Assembly (NCBI GenBank): GCA_035540935.1
Contig: DATLFS010000093.1
Coordinates: 1-13,307, forward strand
Direction: 5' to 3'
DNA from: DATLFS01 sp035540935
GTDB lineage: Bacteria; Actinomycetota; CADDZG01; WHSQ01
DNA length: 13,307 bases
Below are positions 6,981 through 13,307 of the stretch, piece by piece (positions within the stretch are counted from its first letter, which is position 1; each line of letters opens with the position of its first letter). The position numbers were made by a program, and so were the translations under genes. Under the pieces are notes generated by a model. That model did no database searches. It saw only the letters and a program-made list of their open reading frames with translations, and was not told the DNA's origin.

Positions 6981-7585
6981 AACGTGACGTGCGGGCGCAG
7001 CTGCTCGAGCGTGGCCGGCCCGATGCCCGTTACCTCGAGGAGAGCGTCGATCGCGCGGAAAGGTCCGTGCTCCTCCCGGTGAGCAACGATGGCGGCGGCT
7101 TTTACGGGCCCGATCCCGGGGATCACCTCCAGCGCGGCGGCGTCGGCGGTGTTGACATTCACCGCCGCGGGCGCTGCGGCGGCGTCGCCGGAGACCGCCT
7201 CCGCCGGCTCCCGATCGCGCCACGGCACCTCCACACGTGCGCCGTCGACCACGGGCGCCGCGAGGTTCAACGCGTGAAGGTGCGCCGCACGGCGGGGGCC
7301 GCCCGCGGCGTCGACCGCATCGGCGATGCGGCTTCCCTCGGGGAGCCGGTAGAGACCCGGCCTTCGGACCGCGCCTGCGACGTGGACGAGCAGGTGCATC
7401 GGAGCCGCCTCCGGGCGGACCGGAGGGGCGATGCGGGCGGGAGTGGGACGAGAGACGATCGATCCGACGACGACGGCCGCAACCGCGGCCCCGGCGAGCA
7501 CGAGCGTCGCGGCGCGCCGGGACCCCCCGAGAAGCTCGGCGCGTTCGGTCCACGAACGGCCGATCGATATCTCGCGCACGACCAA
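6977..7585 (-). CDS. comEA: ComEA family DNA receptor (SLBB + helix-hairpin-helix)
   Basis: This 202-residue protein has a short cytoplasmic N-terminus, one membrane anchor (about 26-44) and an extracytoplasmic part. Residues about 63-120 form an SLBB-type beta-grasp domain (HLLVHVAGAVRRPGLYRLPE is typical), followed by an Ala-rich linker. The C-terminal DNA-binding domain (about 141-202) begins VNVNTADAAALEVIPGIGP and has two helix-hairpin-helix turns, GIGPVKA (157-163) and GIGPATL (187-193). ComEA binds double-stranded DNA outside the membrane and delivers it to ComEC. The start is uncertain: TTG at 7585 has a weak GGTG five bases upstream, and an in-frame GTG at 7579 is nearly equal. It is the first gene of the five-gene operon ending in holA, and diverges from the eis-like gene. 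No clear promoter was found. Confidence 0.93.
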   Translation of the reverse strand: MVVREISIGRSWTERAELLGGSRRAATLVLAGAAVAAVVVGSIVSRPTPARIAPPVRPEAAPMHLLVHVAGAVRRPGLYRLPEGSRIADAVDAAGGPRRAAHLHALNLAAPVVDGARVEVPWRDREPAEAVSGDAAAAPAAVNVNTADAAALEVIPGIGPVKAAAIVAHREEHGPFRAIDALLEVTGIGPATLEQLRPHVTL

Positions 7586-7600
7586 GATGACACCGCGAGC

Positions 7601-7631
7601 GTCGCCAAGGCGACTGTGCGGGGGGTCACAG
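7601..7631. promoter_or_regulatory. Dyad symmetries in the comEA/eis divergent region, candidate operator
   Basis: GTCGCC-AA-GGCGAC (7601-7614) is a perfect 6+6 inverted repeat with a 2-base centre, and it abuts a second, weaker dyad CTGTG-8 bases-CACAG (7614-7631). Both lie in the 63-base gap (7586-7648) between divergent comEA and the eis-like gene, where an operator would be expected. Short dyads arise by chance in GC-rich DNA, so this is only a candidate. I see no TANNNT box or -35/-10 pair in the gap. Confidence 0.25.
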
Positions 7632-7648
7632 AGGCGCAGAATGGAGGC

Positions 7649-8866
7649 ATGGCGACAGAGACGAGGCCTGTGCGACCGGACGAGATCGGCGCATTCCTGA
7701 GTGCCTGTGAGGCCGCGTTCGGCGACGGCGCGGAAGAGGCTTTCATCGAGAGGTTCCGCCGGCTACATCCTGCCGACCGAACGCTCGCCGTGTTCGACGG
7801 CGAAGAGATCGTGGGTACCGCAGGTTCCTATCCCTTCACCGTCTCGGTTCCCGGTGGTGAGGTGGCGGCCGCGGGCGTGACGGTCGTGGGCGTCAAGCCG
7901 ACGCACCGGAGGCGCGGGCTTCTCCGGGCGATGATGACGAAGCAGCTCGCCGACGTTCGCGACCGGAATGAGCCGATCGCGGTCCTCTGGGCGTCGGAGG
8001 GGTCGATCTACCAGCGCTTCGGCTACGGCCCGGGCTCGACCATCTTGGCGGCATCGATCGAGCGCGCCCGCACACGGCTGCTCGGTCGCTCCGATCGGTC
8101 CGGCACCGCACGTCTGATCGACGAAGACGAGGCCGTCAAAATCCTCCCCGCGGTGTACGAGCGTGCGCGTGCGCAGATCCCGGGCCTCTTCACTCGCTCC
8201 GAGGATTGGTGGCGGCTGCACACGATGGCGGACGACCGAGCATCCCGGCGCGGAGCCGGACCCCTCTTCCGCATGGTGTGGGAGGACGCCAAGGGCCCGC
8301 AGGCCTACGCGCTGTACCGGGTCAAAAGCGAGTGGGACGTCACCAGCAAGGCCGTCCTGCGCGTACGCGAGGCGATGGCCGTCACGCGCGCGGCCGAAGA
8401 GCAGCTGTGGCGGTTCCTCCTCGGGATGGATCTCGTGGAGACGATCGAGGTATGGCTGCCGCAGGACACTCCCTTGCCACTGATGGTCGAAGAACCGAAC
8501 CGACTCAACCTCCGCGTTGCGGATGGCTTGTGGACCCGCGTCGTAGACCTTCCTGAGGCTCTGCAAGCCCGCTCGTTCGCGGCGGATGGGGCCGTCACGA
8601 TGGCCGTGCGCGACGAGCTGTGTCCGTGGAACGACGGCACCTGGAGGATCCAGGTACGCGACGGACGCGCCGATGTCGCGCGCGCCTCAGACGATCCCGA
8701 TCTGGCGCTTAGCGCGCGCGAGATAGGGGCGCTGTACCTCGGAGGAACGCGGGCGACGCAGCTCTTGCGCGCTGGGTCGATCCATGAATGCACCCGCGGC
8801 GCGGCCGCGGTCGCCGATGCGATCTTCGCTTCCCCACGCCCACCCTACTGCAGCGAGATCTTCTGA
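7649..8866 (+). CDS. eis: Eis-like GNAT N-acetyltransferase
   Basis: This 405-residue protein matches the layout and length of mycobacterial Eis (402): an N-terminal GNAT domain, a second GNAT-like domain and a C-terminal SCP2-like domain. The acetyl-CoA loop is VVGVKPTHRRRGLLRAM (79-95), and ASEGSIYQRFGYGPGST (115-131) contains Tyr126, equivalent to the general acid Tyr126 of Mycobacterium tuberculosis Eis. The protein ends ...CSEIF, keeping the C-terminal Phe whose carboxylate is the general base in Eis. Eis enzymes acetylate lysine side chains and aminoglycosides at several amines; substrate here is unknown. The ATG at 7649 has GGAGG only one base before it; an in-frame GTG at 7616 with AAGG five bases upstream is an alternative. 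The large in-frame extension back to 6698 is a shadow of comEA/comEC. Its stop is 3 bases from that of leuS, which converges. Confidence 0.92.
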   Translation: MATETRPVRPDEIGAFLSACEAAFGDGAEEAFIERFRRLHPADRTLAVFDGEEIVGTAGSYPFTVSVPGGEVAAAGVTVVGVKPTHRRRGLLRAMMTKQLADVRDRNEPIAVLWASEGSIYQRFGYGPGSTILAASIERARTRLLGRSDRSGTARLIDEDEAVKILPAVYERARAQIPGLFTRSEDWWRLHTMADDRASRRGAGPLFRMVWEDAKGPQAYALYRVKSEWDVTSKAVLRVREAMAVTRAAEEQLWRFLLGMDLVETIEVWLPQDTPLPLMVEEPNRLNLRVADGLWTRVVDLPEALQARSFAADGAVTMAVRDELCPWNDGTWRIQVRDGRADVARASDDPDLALSAREIGALYLGGTRATQLLRAGSIHECTRGAAAVADAIFASPRPPYCSEIF

Positions 8867-8869
8867 CGC

Positions 8870-11344
8870 CTATCTCGGGACGACGAGACTTAGGAGCTTC
8901 GGCGGCTTCGCGACGACCTTCGCGATCTCCTTGCCGTCGAGGTGCGAGCGCACCTTGGTGCTGGACATCGCCCGTTCGAGCATGCCCTCCTGATCGATCG
9001 TCACCGGAACCGGGATCGTGTCTCGCACCTTGCCGTTCACCTGTACGACCATCATGACCTCCTCGTCCCGCGCGAGGTCGGGATCGAAGGTCGGCCAGGC
9101 GGATGAGTGGATCGAACCCTCGTTGCCGGAGATCGCCCACAGCTCCTCCGTCATGAACGGCGCCATGGGCGCGAGCATCTTGAGCAAGCTCTCGGACACC
9201 TCCCGCAACAGAGCGCCGTCGCTGCCGCCGGCCGCACGGTAGCGGTAGGTGTCGTTGACCAGCTCCATCAACCGCGCGATCGCGGTGTTGAACGAGAACT
9301 CGTCGTAGTCGGCCGTCACCCGCCCGATCGTCTGGTGCATGCGCTTGCGCAGCGATGCTTCCGCATCTCCGGTCGTCGATGATGGCGGCAGATCGCGCAC
9401 CTCGTCGCACAGGCGCCAGACCCGCGCGAGCCACGGAGCCGTGACGCGCCCGATCGCGGTCACCCCTTCTTCGGGCCAGTCGAAGTCGGCCCAGGGCGGT
9501 CCCGAGAACAGCATGTACAGCCGCAGGGCATCGGCCCCGTACCGCTCGAAAGCCTCCTGGGGATCGACGAGGTTGCCGCGGCTCTTGCTCATCCGCTTGC
9601 CGCCCATCGTGACCGTCCCCTGGTTCAGCAGCGCGGGGAACGGCTCGGGGTCGCGCGCCATCCCCATCTCGACCAAGACCTTCTGGAAGAAGCGCGCGTA
9701 GATCAGGTGCATGACCGCATGCTCGATACCGCCGGTGTACTGGTCGATCGGCATCCACGCGTTCGAGACGTCGGGATCGAAGGGCGCCGCGTCGTTCTCC
9801 GGATCGAGGTACCGGTGGAAGTACCACGACGAGTCGACGAACGTGTCCATCGTGTCGGTCTCGCGGCGCGCCGGCGCGCCGCAGATCGGGCAGACCGTCT
9901 GCACCCAGCTCTCCGCGGTCGCCAGCGGCGACGCTTCACCGGTCGGCGTGAAATCCACGTCTTCGGGGAGCACGACCGGGAGGTCGGCTTCCGGAACGGG
10001 CACCTCCCCGTGCTCCTCGCAGTAGACGATCGGGATCGGCGTCCCCCAGTAGCGTTGCCGCGAGATCAGCCAGTCCCGAAGCCGGTAGTTGGTGGCGTAC
10101 CGCCCTATGCCTTGCGACTCGAGCCAGTCCGTCACCTTCCGCACGGCATCCTCCGCCGGCGTTCCGTCGAAAGGCCCGGAGTTCACCATGACGCCGTCGC
10201 CGGCATACGCCTCCGACAACAGCGCGCCGTCGGGTTCCGCGCCTTCCGGCGCGATCACGACCCGGACCTCGAGGTCGTGCTGCCGCGCGAACTCGAAGTC
10301 TCGCTGATCGTGCGCCGGCACCGCCATGATCGCTCCGGTCCCGTAGTCCATCAGCACGTAGTCGGCCGTCCAGATCGGGATGCGCTCACCGTTCACCGGG
10401 TTGACCACGTACCTGCCGAGGAACATCCCTTTCTTCGGCCGTTCGGTGGAGGTGCGGTCGATCTCGGTCATCCGCTCGACGTCCTGCTTGAACGGGACGA
10501 AGCGGTGGCGGACGTCCTCGTCGACGATCCGCTCGACGAGCGGGTGCTCGGGAGCGAGCACGAAGAACGTGGCGCCCCACAACGTGTCGGGCCGCGTGGT
10601 GTAGACGGTGATGCGCTCCGACGATCCTTCGATGGTGAAGTCGATCTCGGCCCCGGTGGAGCGGCCGATCCAGTTCCGCTGCAACATCTTCAGCCGGTCA
10701 CTCCAGCCGACGTTCACGTCCATATCGTCGAGGAGGCGATCGGCGTAGTCGCTGATCTTGAAGAACCACTGCGTCAACCAGCGTTTCTCGACCGGAGTGT
10801 CGCAGCGTTCGCAGAGTCCGTTCACGACCTGCTCGTTCGCCAGAACCGTTTTGTCGTTAGGGCACCACCAGGCAGGGGCCTCCTTCCGGTAGGCGAGCCC
10901 GCGCTCGTACATCTTGAGGAAGAACCACTGATTCCAGCGGTAGTACTCGGGGTCGCACGTTCGGAAGATCCGGCTCCAGTCGAACGAGCACCCCAACCGC
11001 TGCGCCGAGGAGAGCAGCTTCTCGATGTTCGAGTAGGTCCACTTCTTCGGATGGATGCCTCGCTTGATCGCGGCGTTCTCCGCGGGAAGGCCGAAGGCGT
11101 CGAAGCCGAGTGGGCTCAATACATCGAACCCGCGCATCCGCGCGTACCGGGCGATCGCGTCGTGGATCGAAAACACCTCGACATGTCCCATGTGCATGTC
11201 GCCCGACGGATACGGGAACATCGTCAGGAGATAGCGCTTGTTGGCGGGATCACGCGGGAGGCGCGGGGCCCGCCACGGATTCTCCTCGGTCCACCGGGCG
11301 GCCAGCCTCTGCTCGATCTCCGCGAAGTCGTACGACCGCTCCAT
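8870..11344 (-). CDS. leuS: Leucyl-tRNA synthetase
   Basis: This 824-residue class I synthetase charges tRNA-Leu. The HIGH motif appears as HMGH (51-54) within PYPSGDMHMGHV, and the KMSKS loop as RMSKS (584-588). The CP1 editing domain is present, with TTRPDTLWGATFFVLAPEHP and the hydrolytic-site segment GTGAIMAVPAHDQRDFEFA, so post-transfer editing should work. Cys pairs in WWCPNDKTVLANEQ...CERC and in VCPICGAPA suggest zinc sites. DTFVDSSWYFHRYLDP and the C-terminal VQVNGKVRDTIPV are typical of bacterial LeuRS. Three in-frame starts lie close together (GTG 11353, ATG 11350, ATG 11344). I chose 11344 because AGGG (11356-11353) lies 8 bases upstream and the product then begins MERSYDFAEIEQR as in homologues. 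It follows the lipoprotein gene by 24 bases on the same strand. Confidence 0.97.
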   Translation of the reverse strand: MERSYDFAEIEQRLAARWTEENPWRAPRLPRDPANKRYLLTMFPYPSGDMHMGHVEVFSIHDAIARYARMRGFDVLSPLGFDAFGLPAENAAIKRGIHPKKWTYSNIEKLLSSAQRLGCSFDWSRIFRTCDPEYYRWNQWFFLKMYERGLAYRKEAPAWWCPNDKTVLANEQVVNGLCERCDTPVEKRWLTQWFFKISDYADRLLDDMDVNVGWSDRLKMLQRNWIGRSTGAEIDFTIEGSSERITVYTTRPDTLWGATFFVLAPEHPLVERIVDEDVRHRFVPFKQDVERMTEIDRTSTERPKKGMFLGRYVVNPVNGERIPIWTADYVLMDYGTGAIMAVPAHDQRDFEFARQHDLEVRVVIAPEGAEPDGALLSEAYAGDGVMVNSGPFDGTPAEDAVRKVTDWLESQGIGRYATNYRLRDWLISRQRYWGTPIPIVYCEEHGEVPVPEADLPVVLPEDVDFTPTGEASPLATAESWVQTVCPICGAPARRETDTMDTFVDSSWYFHRYLDPENDAAPFDPDVSNAWMPIDQYTGGIEHAVMHLIYARFFQKVLVEMGMARDPEPFPALLNQGTVTMGGKRMSKSRGNLVDPQEAFERYGADALRLYMLFSGPPWADFDWPEEGVTAIGRVTAPWLARVWRLCDEVRDLPPSSTTGDAEASLRKRMHQTIGRVTADYDEFSFNTAIARLMELVNDTYRYRAAGGSDGALLREVSESLLKMLAPMAPFMTEELWAISGNEGSIHSSAWPTFDPDLARDEEVMMVVQVNGKVRDTIPVPVTIDQEGMLERAMSSTKVRSHLDGKEIAKVVAKPPKLLSLVVPR

Positions 11345-11357
11345 GCGCATCACCCTA
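11345..11357 (-). promoter_or_regulatory. TAGGGT box / AGGG ribosome site upstream of leuS
   Basis: Reading toward leuS, TAGGGT (11357-11352) matches the -10 consensus TANNNT exactly 7 bases before the ATG at 11344, so a transcript starting there would be leaderless. The same bases contain AGGG at 8-base spacing, which would serve as a ribosome site on a longer transcript from the lipoprotein or ABC-F gene. The sequence alone cannot decide between the two, and both could operate. Confidence 0.35.
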
Positions 11358-11368
11358 AAACAGCGTCA

Positions 11369-12109
11369 TCAGCTGCAAGACGAGAACGGAGGCGCCGCCA
11401 GCTCCGGCACCGAGTCCAGATCCGCGGCAGCGATGGTCTTGCGTTCGCGCCCCGATATCGCGAGGCGATCGTCGTCCACCTCGTAGGTGGTCCTGACCAC
11501 GCGATAGCGCTCGGCGCGCGGCGCGGGAGCCGCGGCGGCCGCTACGACCTCTCCGGCCGCGGAGCAGTCCACCCCCTCGAGGTGCGTGACGCTTCCGCCG
11601 TATCCGAAAGCGTCGTCGCCGCGGCCTTCGATCGAGAGGCGGACGAGGGCGGCGGCGCGCACCGCATAGAGCGCGAGGAACTCGGTCGATGCCCCGGCAT
11701 GCACCTTCACGATGATCTCGGCGCCGGCTCTGCCGTCGACGTCGGCAAGCGCGACGGGTGCCGGCAACCCCAGACGCAGCACGTAGTCGTCGAGGAGGTC
11801 GATCGAGGTGGAGTACGTCCCGGCAAAGAGAAGCGCCCGGCACGGCGGTTTCCCTCGCGGATCGGTGAGGCTGTAGACGTCTTCCTCCTCCCCGTCACCG
11901 TCGACGTCCCCGCGGAGACGAACATCGCTCTCCTTCATCCCCGCCGTCACGCACCCCGTCTCTCGGAGGGAGGGGGTAGGCGACGAAGTCCTGCCGGGCA
12001 TGGCCGCTCCGCCGGTGGACGACTCAGTGCAAGCGGCGGCCGACGCCACCAGGAGCGCGGCGAGAACGAGTCGGAACGTCACCCGACCGATGCTACGGCC
12101 GAGCGCCAC
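11369..12109 (-). CDS. Putative lipoprotein with Asp-rich FG-GAP-like segments
   Basis: This 246-residue protein is of unknown function. It begins with basic residues and a hydrophobic stretch (VLAALLVASAAA, 15-26) ending at Cys27, consistent with a lipoprotein signal peptide, although the -3 position is Ala rather than the preferred Leu. A Ser/Thr/Pro-rich tether follows. D68-V-D-G-D-G-E-E-E-D77 and ADVDGRAGAEIIVK (122-135) resemble the calcium-binding loops of FG-GAP/VCBS-type repeats; such proteins often form partial beta-propellers on the cell surface. Further Cys at 53, 90, 182 and 245 could form disulfides. The GTG start at 12109 follows the ABC-F stop directly (TGAGTG), suggesting translational coupling; GTG 12082 is an alternative that would shorten the signal peptide's basic end. 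leuS follows after 24 bases. Confidence 0.75.
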   Translation of the reverse strand: MALGRSIGRVTFRLVLAALLVASAAACTESSTGGAAMPGRTSSPTPSLRETGCVTAGMKESDVRLRGDVDGDGEEEDVYSLTDPRGKPPCRALLFAGTYSTSIDLLDDYVLRLGLPAPVALADVDGRAGAEIIVKVHAGASTEFLALYAVRAAALVRLSIEGRGDDAFGYGGSVTHLEGVDCSAAGEVVAAAAAPAPRAERYRVVRTTYEVDDDRLAISGRERKTIAAADLDSVPELAAPPFSSCS

Positions 12110-13307
12110 TCAGCTATACGGCGGCTCTAGGAGGGTGTGAACGGTCCCATCACGCTCGAAGAGAAGGAAGCGATCGAGCTGCTGCATGAACCAGCGATCG
12201 TGCGTGACCGCCACCACCGTTCCTTCGTACGCGTCGAGCCCCGCTTCGAGAGCCTCGGCGGAATCCACGTCGAGATTGTCGGTCGGTTCGTCGAGGAGCA
12301 GCATCGTGGGCGTCGTCAGCTCGATCGCCAGCAGCTGGAACCGGGCCTGCTGTCCTCCCGACAACAACGAGAACGGCACGTCGGCGACCGCTTGCAGCTC
12401 ATAACGCTTGAGACTTGACATCGCTCGGGACCTTTCGATCCCTTCGTCGAGCAGCACCGACAGGATCGGCGCACCGTCGAGGTCGGGACGGTCGTGCATC
12501 TGAGAGAACAGGGCGGGACGAACCCTTGCGCCGAGCCGCCATCCACCGGTGTGCTCGATGTTCTCGCCGGCCAGCAGGCGGAGGAAGTGGCTCTTGCCGG
12601 CGCCGTTCGGGCCGACGACGCCGACACGCTCGCCGAAGTAGATCTCGGTGCTGAACGTCTGCACCAGTCCCGGAAGCGCGAAGTCGACGAGCTTGAGCAC
12701 GAGCGATCCGGTGCGACCGCCCTCGAGGTTCATGCGGATCCGCTGCTCTCGGGCGCGGCGTCGGGGCGCGCCGTCGCGTACGAACCGATCGAGGCGCTTC
12801 TCCATCGCCTCCGCCGTGCTGGCAAACTTGTCGCTGATAGCCGCCCGGCGCTTGAACTCGACGAGCGCGGCGGTGAGCCGTTGCTTCTCCTCCGCGAACC
12901 GCCGCTGCTCTTCCTCGATCCGCGCGAGACGAAGGGAACGCGCTTCTGCGTAGGTCTCGAAACCGTCGTGGTGCGTCCACGATCCCTCGGCTTCGATCGT
13001 CACCACCTTCTGCGCGGTTCGGGCGAGCAGAGTGCGGTCGTGACTCACGTACAGGATCGTCCGCGGGCTGTCCCGCAGCCGCGCCTCGAGCCAACGCTTG
13101 CCCTGGATGTCGAGAAAATTGTCCGGTTCGTCCAGAAGCAGGATCTCTGCATCGCTGCGCAGCAGGACCTCGAGAGCGAGGCGCTTCTGCTCGCCACCGG
13201 ACAAGGTCGCGACGGGCCGGGCGGCCACCTCCTCGAATGGCTTCCCGAGCGCGATCGTCGTGCAGGTATCCCAGAGAACCTCAGTCTCGTAACCGCCGGC
13301 ATCACCC
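12110..13307 (-). CDS. ABC-F family ATPase (N-terminus cut by window edge)
   Basis: The frame runs off the right edge; 398 codons are visible, with no membrane segments. The visible end of the first ATPase domain has LSGGEQ (35-40), Walker B ILLLDEP (55-61) and the switch His in VSHD; its Walker A is beyond the edge. A charged helical linker (about 120-195) follows, as in ABC-F proteins. The second domain is complete: Walker A GPNGAGKS (232-239), LSGGQQ (315-320), Walker B MLLLDEP (335-341) and VTHD. Both catalytic Glu residues are present. Instead of the usual DEPTNHLD, the domains read DEPDNFLD and DEPTDNLD. ABC-F proteins bind the ribosomal E site to relieve stalling or protect against antibiotics; which applies cannot be told. 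The frame is open past the GTG at 13228, and upstream residues (GGYETEVLWDTCTTIALG) look genuine, so 13228 is not the start. Confidence 0.9.
   Translation of the reverse strand, partial: GDAGGYETEVLWDTCTTIALGKPFEEVAARPVATLSGGEQKRLALEVLLRSDAEILLLDEPDNFLDIQGKRWLEARLRDSPRTILYVSHDRTLLARTAQKVVTIEAEGSWTHHDGFETYAEARSLRLARIEEEQRRFAEEKQRLTAALVEFKRRAAISDKFASTAEAMEKRLDRFVRDGAPRRRAREQRIRMNLEGGRTGSLVLKLVDFALPGLVQTFSTEIYFGERVGVVGPNGAGKSHFLRLLAGENIEHTGGWRLGARVRPALFSQMHDRPDLDGAPILSVLLDEGIERSRAMSSLKRYELQAVADVPFSLLSGGQQARFQLLAIELTTPTMLLLDEPTDNLDVDSAEALEAGLDAYEGTVVAVTHDRWFMQQLDRFLLFERDGTVHTLLEPPYS

Noticed and set aside
6981..7553. N-terminal extension of comEC overlapping comEA
   Set aside because: It is an out-of-frame reading of comEA, extremely Arg-rich; the GTG at 6980 overlapping the comEA stop is the natural start.
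6698..7648. In-frame N-terminal extension of the eis-like gene
   Set aside because: The extra residues lie opposite comEA and comEC and are low-complexity Arg/Pro sequence; Eis homology and length start at the ATG at 7649.
9707..12130. 807-residue plus-strand open frame opposite leuS and the lipoprotein gene
   Set aside because: Long, but it mirrors the codons of leuS on the other strand and spans the leuS/lipoprotein junction; no domain is recognisable.
12415..12420. TTGACA-like -35 element on the plus strand
   Set aside because: It lies in the middle of the ABC-F coding region, has no -10 partner and no downstream plus-strand gene.

Overview
The window is a GC-rich, gene-dense bacterial chromosome segment. 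Third codon positions are dominated by G and C, GTG starts and 4-base GTGA stop/start overlaps recur, and long shadow ORFs fill the other frames. The gene order (comEA-comEC-holA, then rpsT, then lepA-hemW) together with an Eis-type acetyltransferase points to the Actinomycetota. I cannot place it more finely from the sequence. There are no tRNA or rRNA genes, CRISPR arrays, insertion sequences or prophage genes, and no gene-free stretch as long as 300 bases. Both ends cut through a gene.

Layout from left to right. (1) Positions 1-3731, minus strand, read from right to left: lepA (elongation factor 4), hemW (radical-SAM haem chaperone family, overlapping lepA by 4 bases) and a GAF-HD-GYP signalling protein that runs off the left edge. 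The slot after hemW is often held by hrcA; here it is the HD-GYP gene. (2) rpsT (ribosomal protein bS20), alone on the plus strand at 3842-4099, with a candidate extended -10 promoter in the 110-base lepA/rpsT divergent region. (3) Positions 4109-7585, minus strand, read from right to left: comEA, comEC, a 119-residue three-helix membrane protein, a 63-residue soluble protein and holA. Three of the four junctions overlap and the fourth has a 6-base gap, so this is one tightly coupled operon for DNA uptake plus the clamp-loader delta subunit. (4) A plus-strand eis-like N-acetyltransferase (7649-8866), divergent from comEA across 63 bases and ending 3 bases from leuS. (5) Positions 8870-13307, minus strand, read from right to left: an ABC-F ATPase cut by the right edge, a lipoprotein that starts directly at its stop codon, and leuS.

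Most of the content is translation (EF4, bS20, LeuRS, probably the ABC-F protein) and replication or DNA uptake (delta subunit, ComEA, ComEC). I see no clearly new multi-gene system. The least explained parts are the two small coupled genes between comEC and holA, the ComEC that lacks its C-terminal metallo-beta-lactamase domain, the ABC-F protein with non-standard Walker B surroundings coupled to a lipoprotein, and TANNNT boxes 7-8 bases before the lepA and leuS start codons that suggest leaderless transcripts.
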